Positions 34,845 to 44,647 are shown, counted from the first letter of the stretch. The stretch is DNA of 64,000 nt from JBBQWR01 sp038210495 (GCA_038210495.1 JBBQWR010000013.1:1-64000), one strand, 5' to 3'. Notes: generated by a model from the letters alone, not told the origin. Made by a program: numbers and translations.

Positions 34845-35648
34845 ATGACTCATTCACACGGGCGGATGGTGCATCGCGTCATCTTATGTGGCGCCGCGGT
34901 ACTGCTTGGCGGAATGCTGTTCATCGTGAATCGGGCGTTAGGCGCCGACGCGAAACCGGTGGAAACTCCGCGGGAAACGGCCAAGCCGCCCGTGACCGCT
35001 GATCGCGACAAAAATGTCGCCGACACGGATCGCGTGTATCTCACGCAGCAGCGCGATCTGTGGCTCGACAAGAAGAACAAGCAACTGGTCATGAAGGGCA
35101 AGATAGCGGTTCGCAAAGGGACCCTCGAAATGTTCGCTTGCCCCAAGGGGACCAAGGAGCACGAGTCGATCGTCGCGGTTGCGTGCAAGGCGGCGCCCGT
35201 GCATGCCGGCCTGCTGGCGCTCGGCGCCAAGCCGGGTCACCCTTCAAAATTCGACGACAGTTTTCATCCGGCGACCGGAGCTCAGATCGACGTGCTGGTG
35301 CGCTGGACCGGCGACGACGGCAAGCCGCATGAGGCCAAGGGGCAAGATTGGATCCGCAACACGAAGACCGGCAAATCGCTCGAATATCCGTGGGTCTTCG
35401 GCGGCAGCGTTTTTCGCACCGATCCCGACACGAACGAAAAGTATTATCTGGCCGACAGTGGAGACTTTATCTGCGTCGCCAATTTCCCCACCGCGATGAT
35501 GGACCTGCCGATCGAGAGCCCCAAGGATTGGAGCGAGCATCTCTTCGAGCCGTTCACCGATCGAATCCCGGCCAGAGACACGGAAGTCGAGCTCGTGCTG
35601 ACGCCGAAGCCGGAAAAGGAAAAGGCGCGGGAGCCGGACCATAAATAA
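34845..35648 (+). CDS. YdjY-domain secreted protein
   Basis: A 267-residue exported protein. Residues 1-34 contain a signal or membrane anchor (VILCGAAVLLGGMLFIVNRALGA). The mature region opens with a Pro/Lys/Asp linker and continues with the YdjY domain: LWLDKKNKQLVMKGKIAVRKGTLEMFACP, KEHESIVAV, AAPVHAGLLALGAKPG, and WIRNTKTGKSLEYPWVFGGSVF. The domain is common in planctomycetes and of unknown function. It is divergent from the large gene at 32620 and convergent with the phosphodiesterase gene. A small GC hairpin (GGGGACAGTCCCC, about 35669) lies in the convergent gap. Confidence 0.85.
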   Translation: MTHSHGRMVHRVILCGAAVLLGGMLFIVNRALGADAKPVETPRETAKPPVTADRDKNVADTDRVYLTQQRDLWLDKKNKQLVMKGKIAVRKGTLEMFACPKGTKEHESIVAVACKAAPVHAGLLALGAKPGHPSKFDDSFHPATGAQIDVLVRWTGDDGKPHEAKGQDWIRNTKTGKSLEYPWVFGGSVFRTDPDTNEKYYLADSGDFICVANFPTAMMDLPIESPKDWSEHLFEPFTDRIPARDTEVELVLTPKPEKEKAREPDHK

Positions 35649-35699
35649 AGGCTAGCGCTCCGGAGAAGGGGACAGTCCCCGGCGGTTTTGTGAGGCTTC

Positions 35700-37037
35700 T
35701 TAAATTCCAAACTGCCTCAGCACCAAGTCGAACACGTCGGTGTCGGCCATCGGGGGGCCTTCAAGCACGCCGGGCTGAGACGTGAGCAGCACGCCGCGCT
35801 GCGATTGATCCAGAGCGGGCGCTCCGTGCGAGCCCTTCACCAACGTGGCGTCGAGCGGGACGCTCTTGGTCGCGAAGTCGAAGAACAACTCGACGGGGTC
35901 GTAGCCCGGCTTGCGGTGGATATCGACCGTGCGAGCGAATTTCGGCGCCCGAGCGTCATCGAGCCACCAGTAGTAGGCCTGCCAACTGTTGGGCTTGGAG
36001 ACCAGCACCAGGTCGCCACAGTGGGGATGGTTGATCTCGAATCGGGCCAGATCGTCTCCGAACAAAATCTGGTCTATGCCTTCACACCCGACGAACAAGT
36101 TTTGAACCCGCTTGAGGTCGGCCTTCGCGTCCTTTAGATACACGTGCGAAAACTGATGATCCACCATCGCCCAGGCTTTGCTCGCGGCGAGATCGAGTTG
36201 TTCGCCGTCGGCTTCCCCTTTTACCGAAAGCAAGCCGGCCTCGCGCAGCAATCGGTTCGGATAGACGACGTTATCCACCGGGTTGATCGCATACTCGCTG
36301 GCCACGAGCCACAGCGGCTCGTCCTTCTTGTCCGATAAACCGGCGTATGCTTCTTGAAAGCCGCCGAACAGACGGCCCATGTGCTCATCGAGATCGACGA
36401 GCGCCGCCTTAGCTTCGGGACTATCGGGCCCATTTTTTTGGGCGGCATAATCGAGATGCGGCAGATAGATGTAGAAAAAGTTGGGCCGCTCGCGGCGGGC
36501 CAGATGGATGGCCGAGTCGATGATCCACGCCGAAGATTTGATATTCGCCAGCGGTCCCCAAAAATGATGCAAGGGAAAATGGCCGATTGCGTCGCGCAAC
36601 TCGCCGTAAAGCTCCGTCGGCCGCGTATAGCACCACAGCGATTCGGAACCGTCCGGATTGTGAATCGGCGCCGGCGTGCAAATCCACGCCGCTTCGGCGC
36701 CTTTGGCCAACATCGGAAACCAAACGGCCGAGCGAATTCGGTCGTCGTGCTGGTGCAAGATGTCCCAAAGCTGCGGGCTACCGACGGCGCTGTTCCAGGC
36801 CGTCCACATCTCGACCTGTTGCTTGTCGCGCCAATAGAAACCGTTGGCCACGACACCATGCTGCACGGGCATCTTGCCCGTGGTCATGTTAATCTGCACG
36901 GGGCAGGTCACGCAGGGAAAGCTCGGCGCTAGCGACACGCGATCGCCGCCGCCAGTCAGGCCGCTCAGATTCGGCATCGTCGCTAAATCTTTTTCCCGCA
37001 GGCCGGGAACGCTCAAAAGCACAACGTGGTCGGGCAT
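35700..37037 (-). CDS. alkaline-phosphatase-family phosphodiesterase, EboF-like
   Basis: A 445-residue enzyme of the type I phosphodiesterase/nucleotide pyrophosphatase family. The start at 37037 opens VVLLSVPGLREKDL; the frame is open further but upstream sequence is not coding-like. The nucleophile region is PSFPCVTCPVQINMTTG, and HGVVANGFYWRD is the family's next motif. Metal-site segments include YLPHLDYAAQ and MVDHQFSHVY. FWGPLANIKSSAWI and SEYAINPVDNVVYPNRLL are features I associate with the phosphodiesterase of ebo clusters. It is in the same orientation as a ferritin and an isomerase upstream. Substrate unknown. Confidence 0.75.
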   Translation of the reverse strand: MPDHVVLLSVPGLREKDLATMPNLSGLTGGGDRVSLAPSFPCVTCPVQINMTTGKMPVQHGVVANGFYWRDKQQVEMWTAWNSAVGSPQLWDILHQHDDRIRSAVWFPMLAKGAEAAWICTPAPIHNPDGSESLWCYTRPTELYGELRDAIGHFPLHHFWGPLANIKSSAWIIDSAIHLARRERPNFFYIYLPHLDYAAQKNGPDSPEAKAALVDLDEHMGRLFGGFQEAYAGLSDKKDEPLWLVASEYAINPVDNVVYPNRLLREAGLLSVKGEADGEQLDLAASKAWAMVDHQFSHVYLKDAKADLKRVQNLFVGCEGIDQILFGDDLARFEINHPHCGDLVLVSKPNSWQAYYWWLDDARAPKFARTVDIHRKPGYDPVELFFDFATKSVPLDATLVKGSHGAPALDQSQRGVLLTSQPGVLEGPPMADTDVFDLVLRQFGI

Positions 37038-37137
37038 CGGAAGCAGGCCAGAAGTCAAAGAAAAAAGACGAGCAGTGGGCGTAAGCCCCCTGTCCAAGAT
37101 TCAACGGCGCCAAAGACTCCAGATCACCATTTCCCCG

Positions 37138-37554
37138 CTACCGCGCCAATCGCTCAAGCTCCTCGGCATGATCGGTCTCTTCCGCCAAAATATCCTCTAG
37201 CCGAATGACCAAGCCCTTTTCGCCCAGTTCCTCGGCCATCGCGATATGCCGGGTGTAGTTCTCGATGATCTTCCGTTCGGCCGCGACGTCTTCCTGGAGC
37301 ATGTCCTTGGCCGATTTGTGCTTCTTGGGCATCTGCGGATTGATCGTCGGCTCGCCGCCGAGCGTGACGATCTTGTCGGCCAAGAACATCGCATGCTCGA
37401 TTTCGCCGGTCAGATCTTCCTTGAGCGATTCCCGCAGCTCGTGGCCGAGCATGCCGGTTGCCGTGGCGGAGTGCAGCATCATGCGCATCACGGCCTCGAG
37501 CTCCAAGTTGAGGTCTTCGTTCAGTCCGTCGATGAGCGCCTGTTTATCGGCCAT
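37138..37554 (-). CDS. ferritin/bacterioferritin-like protein
   Basis: A 138-residue four-helix ferritin-like protein for iron storage or oxidation. The start at 37554 follows GGAG and opens MADKQALIDGLNEDL. Diiron-type residues are visible: glutamate in LNLELEAV, ExxH in GEIEHAMF with the following KIVTLGGEPTINPQ characteristic of bacterioferritin relatives, glutamate in ERKIIENY, and ExxH in EETDHAEELE. It lacks the C-terminal helix of larger ferritins. The heme-ligand methionine of bacterioferritin is not clearly present. It follows the isomerase gene by about 180 bases with a repeat between. Confidence 0.85.
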   Translation of the reverse strand: MADKQALIDGLNEDLNLELEAVMRMMLHSATATGMLGHELRESLKEDLTGEIEHAMFLADKIVTLGGEPTINPQMPKKHKSAKDMLQEDVAAERKIIENYTRHIAMAEELGEKGLVIRLEDILAEETDHAEELERLAR

Positions 37555-37657
37555 GCTATTTCTCCAAGAGAATGAAGTACGTCGTTGTCGGTGGGGTGTT
37601 CGTAAAGCGTTATGACCAAGATGGTAACACTGAAGCAAACTGTTCGCTAGGCAACGT

Positions 37658-37757
37658 GTAGGTCAGGCATCCTGCCTGACGGGCGCGCCGTCGGCTAGGC
37701 TGCCGGGTCGAATATGCGATGAGATCAAGAGAGTCAGGCAGGATGCCTGACCTGCGT
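37658..37757. repeat. dispersed inverted-repeat element, family A copy 2
   Basis: The left arm GTAGGTCAGGCATCC followed by TGCCTGAC and the right arm GTCAGGCAGGATGCC followed by TGACCTGC are inverted about 100 bases apart. They match family A copy 1 at 904-1013. The right arm encodes the end and TGA stop of the isomerase gene (37734-37736). Confidence 0.75.
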
Positions 37758-38591
37758 GGATGGTGAAATCAGCGGCTGCAGGAAATCGAAGGCCGCTCGC
37801 GCCGCTTCGGGCGCCTGGTGGCTGTGCCGACTCAGCTCGACCTGCACGAGACCGCGATAATCGACGCTCGCCAGCTCGCGAATCACCGGCGGGAAGTCAA
37901 TTTCTCCCTCGCCGAACATCAGATGCTCGTGAACGCCGCGGCGCATGTCCTCGATATGCACGTTGACGAGTCGATCGCTCCAGCGGTGAATCTGCGGGGC
38001 AAGCGGTGTCTCGCCCTGGCAGTGCAAATGGCCGATGTCGAGCGTCAGCTTCAGTGCCGGCGAATCGAGTCGCTCGAGCAATCGCTCGAACATGGGCATC
38101 GTATCGATGAGCATCCCGGGCTCGGGCTCAAATCCAACGATCACGCCGTTTGCATCCGCATATTCACATACGCGGCGCAGTCCATCCACCAGTCGATCGA
38201 TCCCTACATCGACAACGATCGGCTCGCGTAGAATCCCCGACCAGAGAGAAACGCAATCGCTTTCTAAGGCATGGGCCACGTCGATGGCCCGGTAGAGAAA
38301 TTCGATTCTTCGCGCCCGGCCGCCAGGATCGGCCGAGACGAGCGTCGGCTCGTGCTTTCGTCTGGGGTCGAGCAAGAACCGCGCGCCCGTCTCGACCACC
38401 GATCGCAATTGATGTCGGTCCAGCAGCTTCCGCATGGCGCTAACGGATTCTGAGAAATCCGGCGACCAGGGATTCAGCCATCCGCGATCGAGCGTGATGC
38501 CGACGCCCCGATACCCGATCTCGGCCAGCAGCGAGATGGCGTCATCGGGGGCGTGATGCGCAAAGCCGTTCGTGTTGTAGGCGAGCAGCAT
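37734..38591 (-). CDS. sugar phosphate isomerase/epimerase (TIM barrel)
   Basis: A 285-residue AP-endonuclease-2/xylose-isomerase-like TIM barrel. Metal ligands fit VIVGFEPEPGMLIDT (Glu), LTLDIGHLHC (Asp, His), NVHIEDMRRGVHEHLMFGEG (His, Asp, Glu) and the closing VQVELSRHSH (Glu). ETGARFLLDPRRKHEP is typical of family members near ebo-type genes. It begins only eight bases after the stop of the TPR gene, so the two are probably co-transcribed. The last codons (QVRHPA) and stop lie within a dispersed repeat, so the native tail may be lost. Confidence 0.8.
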   Translation of the reverse strand: MLLAYNTNGFAHHAPDDAISLLAEIGYRGVGITLDRGWLNPWSPDFSESVSAMRKLLDRHQLRSVVETGARFLLDPRRKHEPTLVSADPGGRARRIEFLYRAIDVAHALESDCVSLWSGILREPIVVDVGIDRLVDGLRRVCEYADANGVIVGFEPEPGMLIDTMPMFERLLERLDSPALKLTLDIGHLHCQGETPLAPQIHRWSDRLVNVHIEDMRRGVHEHLMFGEGEIDFPPVIRELASVDYRGLVQVELSRHSHQAPEAARAAFDFLQPLISPSTQVRHPA

Positions 38592-38599
38592 CGTGGAAA

Positions 38600-41500
38600 T
38601 CAGATTCCCACATCGCGAACCAACCGCTCGTAACTCTCCATTTCGGCCTTCGTCAGGCTGTTGGTATCGAGCTGCGCATCCTTGGCTTGCTGTAAGGTCT
38701 CACGCGCGGCGGTACGGTCCGCAGCCAAGTTTTGAGCACAGGCTAAGTGCAACAGTTTCAAAGGGGATGGCTCCGGAAGCATGACGGCCTGCTGATAATC
38801 GGATACAGCCGCTTTGAAATTCTCCATCGCTACGTGGACGGTCCCACGAGTATCCATGACGTCGGAAGAGAAGCCGATGAGCTGGGCGGCTTTGTTGACC
38901 ATTTCCAGGGCCTCGGGAAGATCCTTCTTCTGGTTGGCCAACGAGAACGCCAGATTGTTGAGTAGAATCGCCCGCTGGCTGAATTTCACGTCGGATCGCG
39001 CGAGCAGCTTGCGCATCTCTTTTTCGGCGTCGGCGGGGCGTCCGGCGATATCGAGGAAATCGGCGTATTGCACGCCCAGCGGCACCGAATCGGCGTCTTT
39101 GGCGAGCGATTGCTGAAACCATTTCTCAACTCGCTGTATTTGCTCGGGTTGAATTTTTCGCGGCTGGGCTCGCAGGGCCGTGCAGCACAGTTGCATCACG
39201 GCCGGCGCGGGCTGAGTCTTGAGCGCCGTCTCGCATAAGTCGAGCGCCTCGTCGATCTTTCCTACCCGGGCCAAGAATGCGGCCAATTGCATCGTCCCGG
39301 TTTCGGTGTCGTAGGTCGCAAACTCGCGATACATTTCTTCCGCGGCGTCGAGCAGCCCCAATTGATCGGTCAACAGAGCCACGGTGCGAAGCAAATTAAC
39401 CTTGTCGGCCGGTATGGGGCGCGGCGGAATGACCCGCTTGAGCAAGGCGATGGCATCGGCCGGATGCCCCTCTTTGACGAGAATCCGGGCCCGCAGATAC
39501 CAGCCCGCGAAGGGCTGGGCGGAGTCCAGGCGTTCCAGCCAATTCTTGGCGTCCGCCAACTCGTGATGCCGGATCAGCATCTCGACAAACATCGCGTACA
39601 GCTCTTTTTCGGGCTTGGATTGCGATACCAGCGAGAACATTTCGCCGCGAGCCTTGTTCCACTCGCCCGTGACGTCGTGCAATCGGGCGAGCGTCATTTG
39701 CTCGCGGCGAGCAAGCGGCGGACGCAGTTTTTCCAGCCACTGAGCGGCTTCGCGCCACGAGGTCGGTTCGTCGTTGCGGGCCGCCAGAAGCGTGGCCAGC
39801 CGGATTTTGTCGTCTTGATTTTCCTCGTCGAGCTTGACGTTTTCGATCAGCAGCGCTTTCGCCTTTTGAAAGTCGGAATACTCGCCCGTGGCTGCCAATA
39901 GATCGGCCAACGCGCGACGGCCCCAAACGAGATTGGCCTTCTGCTCCGGCTTGTCCTGAGCGCCGCGGAGAACGTTGATGACCTCGGCCTTGGCTTCGTC
40001 CTTGCGACCGGTGCGAGAATAAAACATGGCGATCAGCCGATGGTTGGCCAAATCGTCCGGCGCCTGCTTGATCGCCAGTTTGTAATACTCCTCGGCTGCG
40101 GCCATTTGGCCCGTGGCTTCGTAGCCGGGGCCGAGGACTTGATTGATGCGATCCTCGGGAAGTTTTTTACGCGCTTCGAGCAATAGCCGTTCCGCTTCGG
40201 CGCTTTTTTTGTTGTTGACCAGATGGTCGATGAGCAACAGCCAAGTTTCCGGCAACTCATTGCCCATCGTCACGGCGCGGCGGAGCGACGTTTCGGCATC
40301 GTCCGGCCGTTTGGCCCGTTCATAGACATTCGCCAACCAGAGATGTCGATAGGGATCGGTGGAATCGTCCGGCGCTAGGGCTTTGGCCTCTTTTACGGCG
40401 GCATCGACGTCCCCTTGGGCGAGTAGATTTTCGACATTCACTTGCTCCAGTCCATAGCCGGCGATGTTGCTCGGACCCACCATCGCCAGGACTTCCTGAA
40501 TCTCCTTCGTGCGACCGCGCTGCGAGAGCAAGTGGGCAAGCGCTCGGACTGTGACAGGATTGGGCGGCCCCAGCTTGAGTGCTTGCTGGTAGTGGGCAAT
40601 CGCCACATCGCCGTTGCCATCCAACAGCTCGATTTCGCCCAAGACCCGCTCCGCTTCGTGCCAACTGCCGCGGACTTGCTTCACTTCCTCCATCAATTTG
40701 CGCGCGGTGGCCAGCGATTTGTGGTTGTCGTCCGAAAGCGGCGGTGGCTGCCGGCCGGCCGGAGTGCGGCTCTTGAGATCCTGCCGGACGAGAGCCACTT
40801 TTCGGGCCGCCTCAACGAACCGGGCCTCGGGCGACGTCGGACCCTCGATGCGGGCGATATCTTTTTGGACGCGGGCCATGACCACATCGTCGCCCGGGTC
40901 GCGAGCCAGATCCAATAGGCCAAAACGAATCCGGACGTCGTCGGGACTGAGATCCGCGACACGCATCCAATACTTTTCGGCTCCTTCGCGGTCGCCGATC
41001 GAAAGCAGCGCGGCGCCGAGACCCGACCAAAGTCGAACTCGTTCGGCTTCGGACAATTTGTCGCTTCCCTCGTCGAGCTTGGCGAGTTGGGCTTTGACAT
41101 CGTCGGCGCCTTGGCGGAGTAGAATCCCGGCGCGGTTCAACCGCAAAGCGACGCTGCCGCGAATGGCCGCGGGGGCCGAGTCCAAAATTTTGAGCGCGCC
41201 AGCCGGACCGTTTTCCCGTTCCTTTTGGGCCATCACCACCGTGGCCAAGGCCGACCAGTAGGAAACGTCCTCAGCGCCGGCCGGTTTTGCGTCTTCCAGC
41301 GTTTTACGGGCGCCGGCCAGGTCGTCCTTGCGCATCAGCACTTCCGATTTCACGAGGGCGATGGACAGCGGTTTGGCCGACGGGCTGTGCTCCAGCGCTT
41401 TCACGATCGTTTCGACTTTCGACCAGTCGCGCTCATCCGCCGGCTTCTTGGACTCTTCCTCCAAGCGGAGCTCGATCAGCGGCACCCAAACTTGCGGCGT

Positions 41501-42928
41501 GTCCAGCGCCTTGTCTTTGCCGAGCCGGGCGGCGAGAGCTTCGTAAGACTTTCGGGCCGCGTCACGTTTACCGGAGCCCATTTGCGCCGATGCCACGCCC
41601 ACCTGGGCGGCCAAGTTCGTGGGGTCGATCGACAGCACTCGGTTGCACGCATCCAGTTGCTTGTCGAATTGGCCAAGCTGCTCATAGCACTGGGCGGCGA
41701 ACAAGTCGCACTGTTTGGTATGTTCTGGCGAGTTGGCCAACAGAGGTCGCAGACGCTCGAAGGTCTGGCTCGCCTGCAACCACTTGCCCTCGTTGAACGC
41801 GAGACGGGCTTGCATCAACTCCACGAGGGTCGAGGGAAAGTTGAGCTTCTCCAGTGTTTTAATGGACTCGCGAGCCGCCGGAAGGTCTTTCTGCTGAAGT
41901 TCGACCTCGAGCAAGATCCAATGCAAATCGAGTTCCTTGGGCTGCAGTTTGACCGCCTCGTTTAGCGCGGGACGAGCCAGCGCGGGCTGGTTCTGATCGA
42001 TATGCAACATCGCCCAGAGCCGATACATGGCGACGTTTTTGGGAAACAATTTTAAGCCCTTTTCCAGCAGCGGCGTGGCCTCCTTATAATCTCGCTTCAG
42101 CAGGGCCGTCTCGGCGGCGGCCAAGATCGGCTCGACCGCGTCGGGCGCGAGTTCGCGCGCGTATTTTATGTCCTTCTCCCCGTCGGTCGGCGATTTGTAT
42201 TGCATCAAGTATCGGGCTCGCTCCAAATGGGCCTGATACGACTTTTCGTTCGCGTTCACCAACTGATCCATGACTTCGTCGGCGTCTTTAGGCCGCGACG
42301 GTTCCGCGCGTTCGCGGAGCAACCGCGCCAGGATGATGTAGGGACTGATCTCCTTGGGCGTCTTGGCTTTTTCGAAATCGAACTTGCTCGTTTTCAAGTC
42401 GAATCCGATCAGCAGCGCGGCGCGTTCGATGGCCTTGTCGTACTTCGCCAACTGGGTGTACACGGTCATCAGCTTCACATCCCACTGAGCATCGTGGGCG
42501 GGCTGCTCCGTGATCCACTCCAAATGCTCGCTCGTCTCCGTGGCCAAGTCTCGGTACTTGAGACTGAGGAGAAAATCGGCGTAAAGCTGCCGCAATTCGA
42601 CATTGTCGCCGTATTTGCGAACGCCCTTATTTAGCGCTTGATAGGTCTCCTTGATAAACTTTGGCGTTCGCATCGACTCAGGAGTGTCTTTGGCCAGCTT
42701 TGCCGTCGCGATGTAGACATCGACTACGTCGTCGGTCTGCTGAAGGTACTTGACGTAATGCATCAAGGCGTCCTTCTCATTGCCGGCCGCCAATTCCTCC
42801 TCGGCGTCTTGTTTCAGACTCCGCGTCATGCGCCCCATTTGGAATCGATTGGCGACCACGACGCCGACAACACAGAGGACAGCGCCAATGCACAAAAATG
42901 CGATCAGCTTGAGATTAAGTCGTTTCAT
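38600..42928 (-). CDS. giant TPR-repeat membrane-anchored protein
   Basis: A 1442-residue protein. Residues 5-27 are a hydrophobic anchor (LIAFLCIGAVLCVVGVVVA). The remainder is tetratricopeptide-like helices from end to end, for example ALMHYVKYLQQTDDVVDVYI, AIERAALLIGFDL, ATPLLEKGLKLFPKNVAMYRLW, AIAHYQQALKLGPPNPVTVRAL and AAEEYYKLAIKQAPDDLANHRL. Such proteins scaffold polysaccharide synthesis or PEP-CTERM systems. It is divergent from a polysaccharide-export lipoprotein, which supports an EPS link. The isomerase gene follows eight bases later. Confidence 0.82.
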   Translation of the reverse strand: MKRLNLKLIAFLCIGAVLCVVGVVVANRFQMGRMTRSLKQDAEEELAAGNEKDALMHYVKYLQQTDDVVDVYIATAKLAKDTPESMRTPKFIKETYQALNKGVRKYGDNVELRQLYADFLLSLKYRDLATETSEHLEWITEQPAHDAQWDVKLMTVYTQLAKYDKAIERAALLIGFDLKTSKFDFEKAKTPKEISPYIILARLLRERAEPSRPKDADEVMDQLVNANEKSYQAHLERARYLMQYKSPTDGEKDIKYARELAPDAVEPILAAAETALLKRDYKEATPLLEKGLKLFPKNVAMYRLWAMLHIDQNQPALARPALNEAVKLQPKELDLHWILLEVELQQKDLPAARESIKTLEKLNFPSTLVELMQARLAFNEGKWLQASQTFERLRPLLANSPEHTKQCDLFAAQCYEQLGQFDKQLDACNRVLSIDPTNLAAQVGVASAQMGSGKRDAARKSYEALAARLGKDKALDTPQVWVPLIELRLEEESKKPADERDWSKVETIVKALEHSPSAKPLSIALVKSEVLMRKDDLAGARKTLEDAKPAGAEDVSYWSALATVVMAQKERENGPAGALKILDSAPAAIRGSVALRLNRAGILLRQGADDVKAQLAKLDEGSDKLSEAERVRLWSGLGAALLSIGDREGAEKYWMRVADLSPDDVRIRFGLLDLARDPGDDVVMARVQKDIARIEGPTSPEARFVEAARKVALVRQDLKSRTPAGRQPPPLSDDNHKSLATARKLMEEVKQVRGSWHEAERVLGEIELLDGNGDVAIAHYQQALKLGPPNPVTVRALAHLLSQRGRTKEIQEVLAMVGPSNIAGYGLEQVNVENLLAQGDVDAAVKEAKALAPDDSTDPYRHLWLANVYERAKRPDDAETSLRRAVTMGNELPETWLLLIDHLVNNKKSAEAERLLLEARKKLPEDRINQVLGPGYEATGQMAAAEEYYKLAIKQAPDDLANHRLIAMFYSRTGRKDEAKAEVINVLRGAQDKPEQKANLVWGRRALADLLAATGEYSDFQKAKALLIENVKLDEENQDDKIRLATLLAARNDEPTSWREAAQWLEKLRPPLARREQMTLARLHDVTGEWNKARGEMFSLVSQSKPEKELYAMFVEMLIRHHELADAKNWLERLDSAQPFAGWYLRARILVKEGHPADAIALLKRVIPPRPIPADKVNLLRTVALLTDQLGLLDAAEEMYREFATYDTETGTMQLAAFLARVGKIDEALDLCETALKTQPAPAVMQLCCTALRAQPRKIQPEQIQRVEKWFQQSLAKDADSVPLGVQYADFLDIAGRPADAEKEMRKLLARSDVKFSQRAILLNNLAFSLANQKKDLPEALEMVNKAAQLIGFSSDVMDTRGTVHVAMENFKAAVSDYQQAVMLPEPSPLKLLHLACAQNLAADRTAARETLQQAKDAQLDTNSLTKAEMESYERLVRDVGI

Positions 42929-43555
42929 GAGTTTTCGATGCTGAAGAAGAGATGCGCCTGGAGGGGCGCTGGTCCGCCCGTGTTAATTTGGGAGATGAAT
43001 CCGGTTTGATAAGCGAAGGATAGGAAGATCGACAATACGAAGGCGCCGCCATCGGTCGTCCGAGTTGATTGGCCAATTTAACCGCGACCGGCAGATCGCG
43101 CCACGACCCAACCCGCCGGCAAGCGCCACTCGCGCTGCGAAGGATGGAATCTGAAGCGTGGCGTTGCCAGCCGTCGCTCAAGCAACATGGCACGATTCGG
43201 ATACGAGCCCGGCTGGACCGCGTTTCCACTTAGATGGGGAGATTGGACAGTCGTGGGGACTTGGTCAACAGTCCATTGTATTTGTATGCGGCGCGTCGTC
43301 AATCAATTGCGTCACCTTAAGCCCTTTCCGAGCGGTTTCAGCTCCAAATCCTGAGTCCAGGTGATAATCTGGGCAAACTTTTCCAATTATGTCGAGATTT
43401 CCTTGAAGGCCTGGGGCAAACTTTGCCGATGATTCGGGCTGTGTGGAAGGATTGCCCCCAGAGGCGATGCCTTGGCTTGGCAAGCTACATGCACAAGCGC
43501 GACAGTTAGCCCGGTTTACCGGCTGCTGGACGGAAAAACGCCGGAATTGAAAGTC
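42929..43555. other. divergent intergenic region with direct repeats
   Basis: The 627 bases separate the TPR gene from the export lipoprotein gene and must contain both promoters. GGGCAAACTTT occurs twice in direct orientation, at 43371-43381 and 43414-43424, 43 bases apart (about four helical turns), upstream of the lipoprotein start. These could be binding sites for a regulator. No RNA gene or ORF is supported. Confidence 0.4.
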
Positions 43556-44647
43556 ATGCAAGACAATCGGGCCAAAAAACGACCTTGTCCGACCGCGCTC
43601 GCCGCCACGCTGCTGCTGGCTTGCTGCATGGCCGGTTGCCAGGCGTTTACCACCCGAGCAAGACAGGAAGAAATCCCGATTCCCCCGCCGATTCACCACG
43701 ACCATGCGCCGATCGAGAAGGACAAAGTCGCCCTGCCCACTTATCGTATTTCGGCCCCGGATATCTTGCTGATCGATGCACTTAAGATTGTGCCCAAGCC
43801 GCCGTTCAAAATCGCTTCGCTGGATCAATTGCAGATCAACGCATCGGGCACATTGGCCCAGCAACCGATCTTGGGCATTTACGCGGTCGAGCCGAGTGGC
43901 TCGATCGACTTGGGCCCAGCTTACGGTCGTGTGTCCGTGGCCGGGCTGACGTTGGATGAGGCCACCGAGGCCGTAGCGAGCCAATTGAGTCGAGTCTTGC
44001 GACAGCCGCAGGTTTCACTCACATTGGCCCAATCCGGAGGCCAACAGCAAATCGCCGGAGAGCATTTGGTCGCGTCGGATGGCCGGATCAACCTCGGCAC
44101 GTATGGCAACGTCTACGTGGCCGGCATGACGGTCGAGGAAGCTCGCGACGCGATTCAAGCATTCCTCAGCAAGACGCTCGACAATCCGCGCGTGGCGGTC
44201 GATGTCGGTTCGTACAACAGCATGGTGTATTACATTATTACAGACGGCGCCGGCGTCGGTCAGAGCGTGTCGCGGTTTCCCGTCACGGGTAATGAAACGG
44301 TGCTCGATGCGCTAAGCAACGTCAACGGTTTATCGCAATTGGCGAGCAAGCACCATGTGTGGATCGCCCGCCCGGCGCCCCAAGAATTGGGCTGCGACCA
44401 GAGGCTGCGGGTAAACTGGGACGATATCACCAAGCACGCTAACACGAGCACGAATTATCAGGTTTTGCCGGGCGATCGAATCTTCATCGGGTCTGACCGG
44501 TTCTACGCCTTGGACAATACGATTTCCAAGATCACCGCGCCGTTTGAGCGAATCTTCGGTCTAGCGACGCTCGGAGTCCAAGTGATTTTCCGAACGCAGC
44601 ACCCCAGTCAAGGTTTTAGCGGCGGTAACGGCGGCAGTGCCTTCTAG
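43556..44647 (+). CDS. polysaccharide export lipoprotein (Wza/SLBB family)
   Basis: A 363-residue outer-membrane polysaccharide transporter. The start at 43556 gives a lipoprotein signal with lipobox MAGC (Cys near residue 27). The Poly_export domain follows at residues 55-155: TYRISAPDILLIDAL, GIYAVEPSGSIDLGPAYGRVSVAGLTLDEA, then a second similar block SDGRINLGTYGNVYVAGMTVEEA. SLBB-type domains end with YQVLPGDRIFIGSDRFYALDN. A C-terminal helix-like region could form the barrel. It is divergent from the TPR gene, and no polysaccharide co-polymerase (Wzc) is seen nearby. Confidence 0.88.
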   Translation: MQDNRAKKRPCPTALAATLLLACCMAGCQAFTTRARQEEIPIPPPIHHDHAPIEKDKVALPTYRISAPDILLIDALKIVPKPPFKIASLDQLQINASGTLAQQPILGIYAVEPSGSIDLGPAYGRVSVAGLTLDEATEAVASQLSRVLRQPQVSLTLAQSGGQQQIAGEHLVASDGRINLGTYGNVYVAGMTVEEARDAIQAFLSKTLDNPRVAVDVGSYNSMVYYIITDGAGVGQSVSRFPVTGNETVLDALSNVNGLSQLASKHHVWIARPAPQELGCDQRLRVNWDDITKHANTSTNYQVLPGDRIFIGSDRFYALDNTISKITAPFERIFGLATLGVQVIFRTQHPSQGFSGGNGGSAF

